From positions 6,076,001 to 6,140,000 of the forward strand of contig NZ_CP058552.1 in the NCBI RefSeq assembly GCF_013401555.1: DNA of 64,000 nt, in the 5' to 3' direction. The DNA comes from Paenibacillus sp. E222. Its GTDB lineage: Bacteria > Bacillota > Bacilli > Paenibacillales > Paenibacillaceae. Position numbers and translations under genes: made by a program. Below, in pieces: positions 9,784 to 19,712 of this stretch; positions within the stretch are counted from its first letter, which is position 1, and every line of letters begins with the position of its first letter. Below the pieces are notes generated by a model. The model was not told where the DNA came from. It was given only the letters and a program-made list of their open reading frames with translations, and searched no databases.

Positions 9784-10236
9784 CTAGGCTCTTCCAATTT
9801 CCAATGCCTTGGATATCATCGCTTTGGTTGAGTTCAAAGCTGTGACGTTTGCTTCATATGATCGTGAAGCTGAGATCATATCCACCATTTCTTTCGCGAT
9901 ATCGACGTTAGGCATGTACACGTACCCTTCAGCGTTGGCATCCGGATGTGAAGGATCATAGACCGGTTTCAGTGGCGACTGATCTTCACGAATCTCTGAT
10001 ACTCGAACTCCCTCTCCAGACCCACTGCTTTTCATCTGATTTTGAAGCAAACTGTTGAAGGAAGTCTTGTTGGGCTCAAGTACAACCATCTTGCGCTTGT
10101 AAGGAACCGCCTCGCCGTTGGTTACACTCGCGCGCGTCGTCTCTGCGTTGGCAATGTTGGAAGATATAACGTCCATCCGCAAACGCTGAGCTGTTAGAGC
10201 CGATGCACTGATACTGAAACTGTTACTGATATTCAC
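9784..10236 (-). CDS. flgC: Flagellar basal-body rod protein FlgC
   Basis: Proximal rod protein, 150 aa. It has the rod/hook N-terminal signature (ALTAQRLRMDVISSNIANAETTRA as a stretch near residues 13-36; key part SSNIANAE) and the conserved C-terminus VDMISASRSYEANVTALNSTKAM. It begins 5 bp after flgB, so the two are surely co-transcribed. It acts outside the membrane after export through the FlhA/FlhB gate. Confidence 0.95.
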   Translation of the reverse strand: MNISNSFSISASALTAQRLRMDVISSNIANAETTRASVTNGEAVPYKRKMVVLEPNKTSFNSLLQNQMKSSGSGEGVRVSEIREDQSPLKPVYDPSHPDANAEGYVYMPNVDIAKEMVDMISASRSYEANVTALNSTKAMISKALEIGRA

Positions 10237-10241
10237 CTAAG

Positions 10242-10649
10242 TTATCTCCCTTCGACTCCAACACGCATCATTTTAATCTGTTCATTCACTTGCTGAATAT
10301 AAGCGTTGTAACGCAGCTGGTTCTCCGCCAGAAGACTCATCTCTTTGTCTACATCGACGTTGTTCTGGTTGTTATTCATGGAGGTTGACTGGTCCATATT
10401 AACTACAGGTGTAGGTATGGAAGAGGAAGGACCTATGACAAAATGCCTTGAATCCGTTACTTTTCCTTTAAGAACAGGCATATCTCCATTCATTTTTTCC
10501 TGTAGCATTTCTTCAAAAGCAACGTCCGAACGCTTAAAATATGGGGTGTCCGCATTCGCAATGTTGTCAGCAATCGTTCGTTGTCTAATGTTGGAGGCAT
10601 CGAGTGCACCTTGTAGCCTTTGAAAACTAATATCATTCAAAAGATTCAT
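10242..10649 (-). CDS. flgB: Flagellar basal-body rod protein FlgB (first gene of the flagellar operon)
   Basis: Proximal rod protein, 135 aa, with the family N-terminus (RQRTIADNIANADTPYFKR) and the C-terminal ENQLRYNAYIQQVNEQIKMMRV. It is the first gene of the minus-strand flagellar operon: a terminator and a 1-kb gene-free stretch lie upstream, so a promoter must lie between about 10660 and 10825. ATG 10649 has an excellent GAGGAGGG ribosome binding site. Confidence 0.95.
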   Translation of the reverse strand: MNLLNDISFQRLQGALDASNIRQRTIADNIANADTPYFKRSDVAFEEMLQEKMNGDMPVLKGKVTDSRHFVIGPSSSIPTPVVNMDQSTSMNNNQNNVDVDKEMSLLAENQLRYNAYIQQVNEQIKMMRVGVEGR

Positions 10650-10716
10650 AATCGCCCTCCTCTCTTTAGAAATTATGGAAATAGATTCAATCTTTTTCCG
10701 TCAGGATGCTTATGTT

Positions 10717-10741
10717 TTTTCGACAAAAAACATTCGCTTTT
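10717..10741 (-). promoter_or_regulatory. Weak sigma-D-like promoter candidate for flgB
   Basis: On the minus strand TAAA is followed after 14 bases by GTCGAAAA, resembling the sigma-D pattern TAAA-N15-GCCGATAT (5 of 8 in the -10, spacer one short). The position, about 70 bp upstream of flgB, is right. The match is weak, and a primary-sigma promoter could serve instead. Confidence 0.25.
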
Positions 10742-10825
10742 ACACGGTTTTCTAGGACTTAAGTAGAATTAACTCTGATGTTGTCGTATAACATAAGTTT
10801 CTTCGAGATTGGGATATATTACAAT

Positions 10826-10865
10826 AAGAAAAAAGCCCTATCTTTTCTGAAAGACAGAGCTTTTT
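10826..10865 (-). terminator. Intrinsic terminator upstream of flgB
   Basis: On the minus strand a 14-bp stem (AAAGCTCTGTCTTT pairing with AAAGATAGGGCTTT, two G-U pairs) with a 4-nt loop is followed by a run of T. It insulates the flagellar operon from transcription arriving from hslU. Confidence 0.85.
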
Positions 10866-11490
10866 GTGTATTTTCTGCAAATTATGAATTTTTTCGTAAA
10901 TGTCGGGGCCCAAAACAAAAATAAGCTTAAGTGCTCGATATGAGCTCTTAAACATTCTTAAAATTTATACTCTGCTTCAACACATTTGAGCACATCATAA
11001 TAATACATACAAGGGATTCATCGAAAAGCTTCAAACGATTTCCAGTTAGAAATATTTACCGATATAATAAGCTTTCTTATTAATTCATCTACACTCTTTG
11101 AACTTCAATGAAATAGATAATTGACAAAATATCGATATTACATTATTTGATTTTACTGAATTTCCCCAACACTTTTTTAACATTTATATCTTGTATGCAG
11201 ATTTTGATGAAACGATATTTTTTTGTCACATCCGCAATGAAATCCAATTCATATTTTGCACATTTGCGCAAACTCATCTTCTCTTGTTAATTAAACCGAT
11301 AACCAGACTTGGAAAAAATAAATCCTTTTATTGGCATTTTTAGAACTATAAATTATTAGCTCCCACTATACCGATAATCTTAAATTCATTATATCTGCGG
11401 CACAAGTCCTAGATTATCTTTCGTCTTATAACAACTCCATCTCTTTTATCGGTTGTAATCCAGCATTATATTAGGTTATAACAAAAATAA

Positions 11491-11596
11491 ACGGCATACA
11501 GATGGGTTCAATAAAGTCTACTACAGTCAGAACCAGGACCGGTTATCCTATATCCCTGTAGTCTTTTAACCTTTATTGATCCATAATGTATACCGT
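11491..11596. repeat. 106-bp imperfect inverted repeat downstream of hslU
   Basis: The left arm 11491-11526 (starts ACGGCATACA, ends CTACTACAG) pairs with the right arm 11556-11596 (starts CTGTAGTC, ends TATACCGT). ACGG, ATACA, TCAATAAAG and ACTACAG match between one arm and the reverse complement of the other. A short inner repeat AGGA...TCCT lies in the 29-nt centre. It begins 44 bp after the hslU stop and has no T run, so it is not an ordinary terminator. It could be a small palindromic repeat element or a structured 3' untranslated region. Confidence 0.65.
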
Positions 11597-11639
11597 CATT
11601 CTACTTCCAATACACTTTGAACAGAGCATTACATCTATG

Positions 11640-13040
11640 TTACAAGATATATTGACTTAAATCACGATCAAGTGCAATGTCATTCAATTTCTCACGTACA
11701 TATTCCGGAGTGATTATCATACGCTCCAGCGTAAGCTCTGGTGCTTCAAAAGACAGATCCTCAAGAAGTTTCTCCAGAATAGTATGCAGGCGCCGTGCAC
11801 CGATATTTTCGGTATTCTGATTCACGGACTCAGCCAGCTTGGCAATCTCACGAATAGCATCATCCGAGAACTCAATCTCAATATTCTCCGTACGCAGCAA
11901 ATCCACATACTGCTTGGTTAACGCATTTTTAGGTTCCGTGAGGATTGATACAAACTCATCAAGCGTCAGGCTGTTCAGTTCTACACGGATTGGGAAACGC
12001 CCCTGGAGCTCTGGAATGAGATCCGAGGGTTTCGCTACGTGAAATGCACCGGCTGCCATAAACAGGATGTAATCCGTTTTGACAGGACCATACTTTGTCA
12101 TTACCGTAGACCCTTCCACGATTGGCAAAATATCACGCTGTACACCTTCACGGGATACATCGGGGCCGCTACCACGTCCTTGACTGGCCACTTTATCAAT
12201 TTCGTCAATGAATATGATACCTGTCTGTTCCGCCCGGCGAATGGACTCCTGAGTAACATCATCCATATCGATCAACTTGCCCGCTTCTTCCTGAATGAGC
12301 ACTTTGCGGGCTTCCTTAATCGCCAGTTTACGTTTCTTGGTACGACGAGGCAATAAACTGCCAAACATCTCCTGCATGTTCATCCCCATCTGATCGTTCC
12401 CTTGACCTGCGAACATGTCCATCATGTTAGGCGCGGTATCTTCCACATCAATCTCGATAACGTCATCTTCCAGTTTGCCAGATAACAAATCGAATTTGAT
12501 TTTGCGTCGACGCTCAGCCACTCCCGTATCCGGTTCTTGCTCATCGGTTTCTGGCGTGTTGCTGCCATTATTGCCAAAAATCATTTCGAACGGATTCCGC
12601 TGATTTTTGGATTTGGATTGTGAAGGGACCAAAATATGTACAATCCGCTCATTGGCAGCCTCTTCCGCTTTGTCCTTGACCTTTTCAGTACGTTCCAGCT
12701 TGACCATCCGCAGCGATGTTTCAATCAAATCACGAATCATAGATTCCACGTCACGGCCAACATAACCCACTTCCGTGAACTTCGTAGCCTCGACCTTGAC
12801 GAATGGGGCTCCTACCAACTTAGCCAGTCGGCGTGCAATCTCTGTTTTACCGACACCAGTAGGTCCAATCATCAGAATATTTTTAGGTACAATATCATCT
12901 TGGGTATGTTCGGGCAAAAGGCTACGGCGATAACGATTGCGAAGGGCGACCGCTACCGATTTTTTAGCCTGTTTTTGACCTACAATGTACTTATCAAGCT
13001 CTGTAACGATTTGTCTTGGCGTTAATGCTTGAGTATTCAT
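11640..13040 (-). CDS. hslU: ATP-dependent protease ATPase subunit HslU (ClpY)
   Basis: AAA+ unfoldase that feeds substrates to the HslV peptidase. Walker [10 protein letters not shown] is at residues 59-67, the pore motif GYVGRD follows near residue 90, Walker B is [10 protein letters not shown], and the intermediate (I) domain at about residues 110-240 is rich in charged residues. The C-terminal tail ends DRDLSQYIL, the type that docks into HslV. At 466 aa it is of normal length. hslV lies 138 bp upstream. The gene is not followed by codY as in B. subtilis. Confidence 0.96.
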   Translation of the reverse strand: MNTQALTPRQIVTELDKYIVGQKQAKKSVAVALRNRYRRSLLPEHTQDDIVPKNILMIGPTGVGKTEIARRLAKLVGAPFVKVEATKFTEVGYVGRDVESMIRDLIETSLRMVKLERTEKVKDKAEEAANERIVHILVPSQSKSKNQRNPFEMIFGNNGSNTPETDEQEPDTGVAERRRKIKFDLLSGKLEDDVIEIDVEDTAPNMMDMFAGQGNDQMGMNMQEMFGSLLPRRTKKRKLAIKEARKVLIQEEAGKLIDMDDVTQESIRRAEQTGIIFIDEIDKVASQGRGSGPDVSREGVQRDILPIVEGSTVMTKYGPVKTDYILFMAAGAFHVAKPSDLIPELQGRFPIRVELNSLTLDEFVSILTEPKNALTKQYVDLLRTENIEIEFSDDAIREIAKLAESVNQNTENIGARRLHTILEKLLEDLSFEAPELTLERMIITPEYVREKLNDIALDRDLSQYIL

Positions 13041-13178
13041 ATAGCTTCCCTCCTACCAGTATGCGAACCTTGTTTATGCGATAGAATGTTATAAATTTTA
13101 CCTACAAGGACAAAGAATCTCCACGAAGTAACTGGAGCCGATTTAATCATCATGCCCCATAACGGGAGATTGCTTTCC

Positions 13179-13721
13179 TTACAACTCTTCAACAATTATA
13201 TTATTGTTGGTATATACACATAACTCTGAAGCAATCTGGAGTGATTCACGAGCAATGTCTTTTGCTTCCAAATCCACCGCATGACGTTTTAACGCACGTG
13301 CAGCAGATAGGGCGAAGTTTCCTCCTGAACCAATGGCAATAACATCATCATCCGGCTCGATAATTTCGCCCCCACCCGAAATCAGCAGCATACCCGTTTT
13401 ATCCATAACAATAAGGAGTGCCTCCAATTTGCGCAAGATCCGATCCTGCCGCCAATCCTTGGCAAGCTCTACAGCTGCGCGCTGCAGATTACCATGGTGC
13501 TCCTCCAGCTTGCCTTCGAATTTCTCAAACAAGGTAATGGCATCCGCTACGGAACCGGCAAAACCGGCTACAACCTGCCCACGATATAAACGTCTTACCT
13601 TTTTGGCTGTATTTTTCATCACAACACTTTGCCCCATGGTTACCTGACCATCACCGGCAATGGCTGCTTTGCCATTATGACGAACTGCACAGATCGTTGT
13701 AGCATGAAATGACATATCCAT
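13179..13721 (-). CDS. hslV: ATP-dependent protease subunit HslV (ClpQ)
   Basis: Proteasome-like N-terminal nucleophile peptidase forming dodecamers that pair with HslU. Family blocks are clear: [33 protein letters not shown]. The N-terminus reads [14 protein letters not shown]. coli HslV starts at the TT pair, whereas B. subtilis has the extension MSSFHATTI and uses an N-terminal serine. Here the GGGAGGAGG site is spaced 8 nt from the first ATG (13721) but 14 nt from the second (13715), so the extension probably starts MDMS and the mature nucleophile is unclear. It lies 26 bp after trmFO; no xerC intervenes. Confidence 0.95.
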   Translation of the reverse strand: MDMSFHATTICAVRHNGKAAIAGDGQVTMGQSVVMKNTAKKVRRLYRGQVVAGFAGSVADAITLFEKFEGKLEEHHGNLQRAAVELAKDWRQDRILRKLEALLIVMDKTGMLLISGGGEIIEPDDDVIAIGSGGNFALSAARALKRHAVDLEAKDIARESLQIASELCVYTNNNIIVEEL

Positions 13722-13747
13722 GATATCAGCCTCCTCCCACGATTAAT

Positions 13748-15091
13748 TTACACGCGTTCCGGAACGGTTAGACCTTCTGCTGCTGCAAAACGGGCAATGC
13801 CATCCAGTGCACGCTGCGCAAGTGCTTCATTTTTTTCCTTTTTGTTGCGTATTTTAGTTTCCAGCTTTGGCAGCAATCCGAAGTTTGCGTTCATGGGCTG
13901 GAAGTGTTTGAAATCAGCTGTTGTAATATACTGTGCCATACTGCCCAGCGTGGTCTCCACAGGCAATACCACCAGTTCCTGCCCAAGCGCTGCTTTGGCC
14001 GCATTCATACCCGCGATTAAACCGGATGCCGCAGATTCAACATACCCTTCTACTCCCGTCATTTGACCTGCAAAGAACAGGTTCGGACGCTCTTTGAACT
14101 GATACGTTGGACGAAGCAGTTTAGGAGAATTGATAAATGTATTACGGTGCATTACGCCATAACGGACGAATTCCGCATTATCAAGTCCTGGGATCAAAGA
14201 AAATACACGCTTTTGTTCTCCCCATTTCAGATGCGTCTGGAATCCTACCAGATTATACAGTGTTCCTGCCGCATTGTCCTGTCTAAGCTGAACAACAGCA
14301 TGAGGCAGTTCTCCAGTATGCGGATTGACAAGTCCTACAGGTTTCATTGGGCCAAACAAAGCTGTTTGTTTACCACGTTTCATCATGACTTCAATTGGCA
14401 TACAGCCTTCGAAATAAATTTCTTTCTCAAACTCTTTCAGTTGAGCCACTTCCGCTGTGATCAATGCTTCATAGAACACATCGAATTCCTCTTCTGTCAT
14501 CGGACAGTTCAAGTATGCTGCTTCGCCTTTATCATAACGTGAAGCCAGATAAACTTTATTCATATCAATGGAATCTTTTTCGATAATTGGCGCAGCCGCA
14601 TCATAGAAGTAAAAGTATTCTTCACCCATAAGTGCCTTGATTTGCTCGGACAATGCGGGTGAAGTCAAAGGCCCCGTTGCAACTACAACGATTCCGTCTT
14701 CAGGCAAAGAAGTCAACTCTTCATTGACAACTTCGATGAGTGGATGCTGATGAAGCGTAGATGTGATCTCACCTGAGAATCCGTCCCGGTCCACTGCAAG
14801 TGCTCCACCTGCCGGAACGGCATGACGGTCTGCTGCACCCAAGACCAGAGAATTAAGCATTCTCATTTCTTCCTTCAATACACCGACTGCGTTGGTCAAC
14901 CCATTGGCACGAAGCGAGTTGCTGCACACCAGTTCTGCAAATTTATCTGTATGGTGAGCCGGCGTTTTCACAACCGGTCTCATCTCGTATAGTTTTACGC
15001 GCACACCACGACTTGCGATCTGCCAAGCTGCTTCTGTTCCTGCGAGCCCGGCACCAATAACGGTTACTTGTTGTTCATTCGTCAAAATCAT
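13748..15091 (-). CDS. trmFO: Methylenetetrahydrofolate-tRNA-(uracil-5-)-methyltransferase TrmFO
   Basis: Folate- and FAD-dependent enzyme that makes ribothymidine at tRNA position 54. The dinucleotide-binding motif GAGLAG is at residues 13-18. The two conserved cysteines are seen at about residue 56 ([12 protein letters not shown]) and in [11 protein letters not shown] near 228. The C-terminal FAD-binding stretch [19 protein letters not shown] is intact. At 447 aa it has the usual length. It sits between topA and hslV with short gaps, as in B. subtilis (gid), but without the intervening xerC/codV gene. Confidence 0.96.
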   Translation of the reverse strand: MILTNEQQVTVIGAGLAGTEAAWQIASRGVRVKLYEMRPVVKTPAHHTDKFAELVCSNSLRANGLTNAVGVLKEEMRMLNSLVLGAADRHAVPAGGALAVDRDGFSGEITSTLHQHPLIEVVNEELTSLPEDGIVVVATGPLTSPALSEQIKALMGEEYFYFYDAAAPIIEKDSIDMNKVYLASRYDKGEAAYLNCPMTEEEFDVFYEALITAEVAQLKEFEKEIYFEGCMPIEVMMKRGKQTALFGPMKPVGLVNPHTGELPHAVVQLRQDNAAGTLYNLVGFQTHLKWGEQKRVFSLIPGLDNAEFVRYGVMHRNTFINSPKLLRPTYQFKERPNLFFAGQMTGVEGYVESAASGLIAGMNAAKAALGQELVVLPVETTLGSMAQYITTADFKHFQPMNANFGLLPKLETKIRNKKEKNEALAQRALDGIARFAAAEGLTVPERV

Positions 15092-15114
15092 TTACCCCCA
15101 TTAAGCTAATCCGC

Positions 15115-17205
15115 TCATTCTTCTTCCGGTTCCTCTACCGGCTCTTGATGATCACATGAAGTACACTGCAATCGTGTTCCCTGTTTGTTCCGCTTCTCAA
15201 TCATTAGTGAGCCACAACTTGGACATGGTTTCGCTGACGGTTTATCCCATGATACAAAATCACATTCAGGATATTTGTCGCAACCATAGAAAATACGTCC
15301 CTTTTTACTGCGGCGTTCAACCACATGCCCTTCCTTACACTTCGGACAAGTTACACCGATATCCTTAATGATCGGTTTGGTATTCCGGCAATCCGGAAAT
15401 CCGGAACATGCGAGAAACTTGCCGAAACGGCCCAGCTTATAAACGAGCGGTTTGCCGCACTTCTCACATATTTCATCCGATACTTCATCTTCAATCTCGA
15501 TTTCTTTCATTTCTTCTTCTGCAAACTCAAGGCGTTTCTCAAAAGATTCGTAGAATTCTGCGAGTACTTTGACCCAATCCTCCGACCCTTCCTCCACATG
15601 GTCAAGATCACCTTCCATGTTGGCGGTGAACTCCACATTCAGGATCTCCGGGAAAAACTCCTCCATCTGTTCGATGACGAGTTCGCCCAATTCCGTTGGC
15701 ATGAACTTCTTCTCTTCAATGGCAACATATCCACGCTTCTGAATGGTCTCCAGCGTTGGCGCATATGTACTCGGACGCCCTATGCCCAGTTCCTCAAGTG
15801 TTTTAACCAACCTTGCTTCCGTATAACGTGGCGGCGGCTGTGTAAAATGCTGTTTCGGCTCAATTTCCCGATTCTCCAGCACATCTCCATTTTTCAGCGG
15901 AGGCAGCAGACGATCTTCTTCCGTTGTGCCGTCATCATTACCTTCTACATATACCTTCATGAATCCTTGGAAACGAACCTTCGAACCAGCTGCCCGGAAA
16001 ATTGTATCTCCTGCAGCAATGTCCACGGAGAGTGTATCCAGAACGGCAGATGACATCTGGCTCGCTATAAAACGTTCCCAAACCAGTTTGTACAACCGGA
16101 ATTGATCACGACTCATAAACGATTTAATGGAATCCGGATCACGCAAAATTGACGTTGGACGAATCGCTTCATGCGCGTCTTGGGCATTGGCTGCTTTTTT
16201 GGAATAGTTTCTAGGCGTCTCTGGTGCAAATGGCTCACCGTACTTGCCAATAATGTATTCCTTGGCTTCTTCCTGAGCCGATGCTGCAATTCGGGTAGAG
16301 TCCGTACGCATATACGTAATGAGACCGACTGTGCCTTCTTTTCCGAGGTCTACCCCTTCATACAGCTGTTGGGCGACAGACATCGTCTTGGAAGCTCTGA
16401 AATTCAATTTACGCGCTGCTTCCTGCTGCAAGGAACTCGTTGTAAACGGAGCAGAAGGGTTACGGCTGCGTTCCTTCTCTTTAACTTCTTTGACTGTAAA
16501 AGAAGCGCCCTCGATCTGTTTTAAAATGGCCTGTACTTCTGCCTCACTGCCAAGTTCGGTCTTGGTGCCGTTTAACTGATGGAATTTGGCTTCAAACGGA
16601 TTTCCGTCCGCTGTCAGTTTGGCAGTAATGCTCCAGTACTCTTCCGGTTCAAAATCATTAATTTCGTTTTCACGATCCAAAATGATTTTGACAGCCACGG
16701 ACTGAACGCGGCCAGCGGACAATCCTTTTTTGACTTTCTTCCATAATAATGGACTAATTTTATATCCTACGAGCCGATCCAGAATACGTCTTGCCTGCTG
16801 CGCGTTAACCAGATCCATATTGATCTTGCGCGGCGTTTTGAACGCATCTTTGACAGCCTGTTTCGTAATTTCATTAAATACGACTCGGCAATCGGCAGTT
16901 TCATCCAGTTCAAGTGCATGGGCCAAATGCCAAGCAATAGCCTCACCTTCGCGATCCGGGTCAGCTGCGAGATACACTTTTTTCACTTTCTTTCGTGCAT
17001 CCTTCAGTTCTTTCAAAATTGAACCTTTGCCGCGGATCGTAATATATTTCGGATTAAAATCGTTTTCCACCTCAACGCCGATCTGACTCTTTGGCAAATC
17101 GCGTACATGTCCCATCGAAGCTTTCACGATGAACTTGCTGCCTAAATATTTGCCGATCGTCTTCGCCTTTGAGGGCGACTCCACGATTACGAGTGCATCC
17201 GCCAT
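15115..17205 (-). CDS. topA: DNA topoisomerase I
   Basis: Type IA topoisomerase that relaxes negative supercoils by single-strand passage. The N-terminal Toprim domain starts [19 protein letters not shown] and contains [12 protein letters not shown]. The active-site tyrosine lies in [14 protein letters not shown] near residue 300. Three C-terminal zinc ribbons follow from about residue 575 (CEKCGK...CSGFPDC; CPKCKEG...CDKYPEC; CPSCG...CTSC). At 696 aa it is normal for Firmicutes. It is 109 bp downstream of dprA (start of topA to stop of dprA about 120 bp) and 23 bp upstream of trmFO. Confidence 0.97.
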   Translation of the reverse strand: MADALVIVESPSKAKTIGKYLGSKFIVKASMGHVRDLPKSQIGVEVENDFNPKYITIRGKGSILKELKDARKKVKKVYLAADPDREGEAIAWHLAHALELDETADCRVVFNEITKQAVKDAFKTPRKINMDLVNAQQARRILDRLVGYKISPLLWKKVKKGLSAGRVQSVAVKIILDRENEINDFEPEEYWSITAKLTADGNPFEAKFHQLNGTKTELGSEAEVQAILKQIEGASFTVKEVKEKERSRNPSAPFTTSSLQQEAARKLNFRASKTMSVAQQLYEGVDLGKEGTVGLITYMRTDSTRIAASAQEEAKEYIIGKYGEPFAPETPRNYSKKAANAQDAHEAIRPTSILRDPDSIKSFMSRDQFRLYKLVWERFIASQMSSAVLDTLSVDIAAGDTIFRAAGSKVRFQGFMKVYVEGNDDGTTEEDRLLPPLKNGDVLENREIEPKQHFTQPPPRYTEARLVKTLEELGIGRPSTYAPTLETIQKRGYVAIEEKKFMPTELGELVIEQMEEFFPEILNVEFTANMEGDLDHVEEGSEDWVKVLAEFYESFEKRLEFAEEEMKEIEIEDEVSDEICEKCGKPLVYKLGRFGKFLACSGFPDCRNTKPIIKDIGVTCPKCKEGHVVERRSKKGRIFYGCDKYPECDFVSWDKPSAKPCPSCGSLMIEKRNKQGTRLQCTSCDHQEPVEEPEEE

Positions 17206-17325
17206 AGGTTCATCCTCCTCTCAGTCATGAAACTGCTGCTTGTTTTTATGATTCATACTTCATCAACAGCAGGACTAACTTCCGCTAATAATCTATTTTC
17301 ACATGCTGCCTTGATCGCAGCATCG

Positions 17326-18456
17326 TCATACCCTTGCGTATTTAGTTCCAGGTAATTGGCTAATCTGCTTTTTTATGATTAAAGATAACAGAACTGAATG
17401 CAAATGTCCAAAATCCCAGTTGAGCTGTTCCACAAGTTGATCCAGTGATTGTTCTTCCTGCTCTAGCAGATAAATAACACGTTCTTCATCTGAAGATAGT
17501 TTTACGACAGGGAATATTCCTTGATTCGAAGTTTCACTACTTTCCGCCGAACGTCCTCTATTGTAAGGAAGTTGCTCCGCATTTGGCAAGTCCAATCGAA
17601 ACTCTTCCAATAAATCTGTGGCACATGTCACCAATTTTGCTCCCTGACGAATCAGATTGTGCGAGCCTCGGCTTTTGGGAGATGTAATGGGACCTGGGAC
17701 TGCAAAGACGTCTCTTCCCGCTTCGAGTGCAGCATCTGCAGTAATGAGTGATCCGCTTCGGATATCAGCCTCAACGACTAGCGTACCGAGGGTTAACCCT
17801 GCAATGATTCGATTACGTTCAGGGAATAACCCCTGACGCGCCCGTGTTCCCGGAGGATATTCTGACAAAAGCAGCCCTGTTTCGGCAATTCGTTCGGCAA
17901 GACTTGTATTTTCGGGAGGATAAATGTTGTCAATTCCTGTCCCAAATACCGCAATTGTTTTGCCGTTTGCACGAAGAGCCGCATCATGACATACGCTATC
18001 TATTCCTCTAGCAAGCCCGCTTACAATGGTCAGCCCTGCCTTGCATAATTGCTCGGTCAGTTTTTCACCAATTTTACGTCCGTATACAGTGGGCATGCGG
18101 GTTCCTACCATTGCAATGGATTGAGCGTGCAAGAGATTTAGATCTCCGCGACCATACATTACCCAGGGCGGCTGAACGGTTTCCTTCATTAATATGGGGT
18201 AGTCCTGATCCAAATAGGTAACGACTTTAATTCCCTGTTTATAAACACTCTCTTGTCTCTGCTCAATCCAGTCGATATTAAATTGCTTGGTTAGACGGTC
18301 AGCCTGATCCTTCCGTAAACCCGCGGCAATCCAATCCCCTTCTTTATAATCCAGAAAATCCGTCAGTTGATGTTGTCCTGATAGCAGTTTCGAGATTGTT
18401 TTCTTACCAATACCATCCGTTTCATGCAGTCCAATCAAAATCCATCTCTCTTCCAT
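17326..18456 (-). CDS. dprA: DNA-processing protein DprA (Smf)
   Basis: Loads RecA onto incoming single-stranded DNA during natural transformation. The Rossmann-like core is clear: SIAMVGTRMPTVYGRK, IVSGLARGIDSVCHDAAL, TIAVFGTGIDNIYPPEN and RNRIIAGLTLGTLVVEADIRSGSLITA. An N-terminal SAM-like helical part and a C-terminal winged-helix-like end complete 376 aa. The reading frame extends to 18582, but that extension runs into the sucD terminator. ATG 18456 (MEERWILIGLHETDG) has GGGAGGT at 8-nt spacing. Confidence 0.95.
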   Translation of the reverse strand: MEERWILIGLHETDGIGKKTISKLLSGQHQLTDFLDYKEGDWIAAGLRKDQADRLTKQFNIDWIEQRQESVYKQGIKVVTYLDQDYPILMKETVQPPWVMYGRGDLNLLHAQSIAMVGTRMPTVYGRKIGEKLTEQLCKAGLTIVSGLARGIDSVCHDAALRANGKTIAVFGTGIDNIYPPENTSLAERIAETGLLLSEYPPGTRARQGLFPERNRIIAGLTLGTLVVEADIRSGSLITADAALEAGRDVFAVPGPITSPKSRGSHNLIRQGAKLVTCATDLLEEFRLDLPNAEQLPYNRGRSAESSETSNQGIFPVVKLSSDEERVIYLLEQEEQSLDQLVEQLNWDFGHLHSVLLSLIIKKQISQLPGTKYARV

Positions 18457-18579
18457 AATCAGAAACCTCCCATAACGGGAAGAAAATCTTCCCTCATATT
18501 GTGTGATAAGTGACAACGGATTGCAAGCGTTTACTCTTACAGGCTGACAACAGCTTCCTTTTACACCCGTAAAAAAACG

Positions 18580-18621
18580 CAAAAAAGCAACCCTTCGCCC
18601 TGTTCAGGACAAAAGGTTGCT
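18580..18621 (-). terminator. Terminator after sucD
   Basis: A 16-bp minus-strand stem (GCAACCTTTTGTCCTG with CAGGGCGAAGGGTTGC, some G-U pairs) with a small loop is followed by six T. It separates the sucCD operon from dprA. Confidence 0.9.
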
Positions 18622-18703
18622 TACCTTTTCCGCATTATCAATAGTCGGCTCACCAGAAAAATAAATTTCCTGCACCGTTTCTTCTATTATAACGAAAAAA
18701 GAA

Positions 18704-19633
18704 TTAGTGTGTCGTGCACAAATTCAGAATTCCGCGTTCTTCAAGTACGCTCACAAGAGTCGAGCCCATTTCAGCTGGCGTTGGAGCAACTTTGATTCCG
18801 CAAGATTCCAGTTTCGCAATTTTTTCTTTGGCTGTACCTTTACCACCAGAGATAATAGCACCCGCATGACCCATACGTTTGCCTGGAGGCGCCGTAACCC
18901 CACCGATAAATCCAACTACCGGTTTGGTCATGTTTTCGCGTACCCACTCTGCAGCATCTTCTTCAGCCGTACCACCGATTTCACCGATCATGATGACCGC
19001 ATGTGTCTGCGGATCTTCATTGAACCGTTTCAGGATATCAATGAACTCGGAGCCTTTAACCGGGTCGCCACCGATTCCCACAGCAGAAGATTGTCCAATT
19101 CCACGTGCAGACAATTGATGAACAGCTTCATACGTGAGTGTTCCACTACGGGAAACCACGCCAACGTGACCAGGCATATGAATATAACCCGGCATGATGC
19201 CAATTTTGCATTCACCTGGTGTAATAACGCCCGGACAGTTTGGTCCGATCAGAACGGTATCTTTGCCTTCCATGAAACGGTCAACCTTGACCATATCAAG
19301 GACCGGAATACCTTCGGTAATACAGATCACGAGATCCAGCTCTGCGTCAACAGCTTCCATGATGGAATCCGCTGCAAATGCCGGAGGAACGTAGATGACG
19401 CTCGCTGTTGCGCCAGTAGCTTCCTTCGCTTCCTGTACTGTATTAAACACCGGCAGACTGACTACTTTGCCATCTTCCAGCGTGATATCAACATTGGTTC
19501 CGCCTTTACCCGGTGTAACGCCGCCTACCATCTGGGTTCCGTAGTCCAATGCGCCCTTCGTGTGGAACATTCCCGTTGAACCCGTAATGCCTTGCGTAAT
19601 GACTTTTGTATTTTTATCAATCAAAATACTCAC
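18704..19633 (-). CDS. sucD: Succinyl-CoA synthetase alpha subunit
   Basis: Catalyses the substrate-level phosphorylation step of the TCA cycle together with SucC. The CoA-binding domain starts [42 protein letters not shown] follows, and the phosphorylated histidine lies in [15 protein letters not shown] near residue 250. The 309 aa are normal. It is 79 bp downstream of sucC; the gap includes a short GC-rich inverted repeat (TCCGGAGCTGTCCGG) that may affect message stability. Confidence 0.97.
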   Translation of the reverse strand: MSILIDKNTKVITQGITGSTGMFHTKGALDYGTQMVGGVTPGKGGTNVDITLEDGKVVSLPVFNTVQEAKEATGATASVIYVPPAFAADSIMEAVDAELDLVICITEGIPVLDMVKVDRFMEGKDTVLIGPNCPGVITPGECKIGIMPGYIHMPGHVGVVSRSGTLTYEAVHQLSARGIGQSSAVGIGGDPVKGSEFIDILKRFNEDPQTHAVIMIGEIGGTAEEDAAEWVRENMTKPVVGFIGGVTAPPGKRMGHAGAIISGGKGTAKEKIAKLESCGIKVAPTPAEMGSTLVSVLEERGILNLCTTH

Positions 19634-19712
19634 GTTGCTTCACATCCTTACGGTTATTTTTCAAGTGCCGGACAGCTCCGGAACTAAGGCAGCAATTTGC
19701 CCAGGAATGAAC

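Larger units (their letters stand above)
10650..11639. other. Gene-free AT-rich interval between hslU and flgB
   Basis: About 990 bp with no credible gene on either strand; B. subtilis has codY at this point. It holds the flgB upstream region, the terminator at 10826-10865 and the long palindrome at 11491-11596. The rest is very AT-rich, without a recognisable RNA gene. A TTGACA at about 11114 on the plus strand leads to no gene. Confidence 0.7.

Noticed and set aside
10752..10955. 67-codon minus-strand frame upstream of flgB
   Set aside because: It crosses the intrinsic terminator at 10826-10865, lacks a ribosome binding site and has AT-driven composition.
11114..11150. Plus-strand TTGACA in the AT-rich gap as a promoter for a small RNA
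   Set aside because: No matching -10 at 16-18 bp and no terminator downstream on that strand.
18457..18582. N-terminal extension of dprA
   Set aside because: It begins in the sucD terminator and is not conserved in DprA; the ATG at 18456 has an ideal ribosome binding site.
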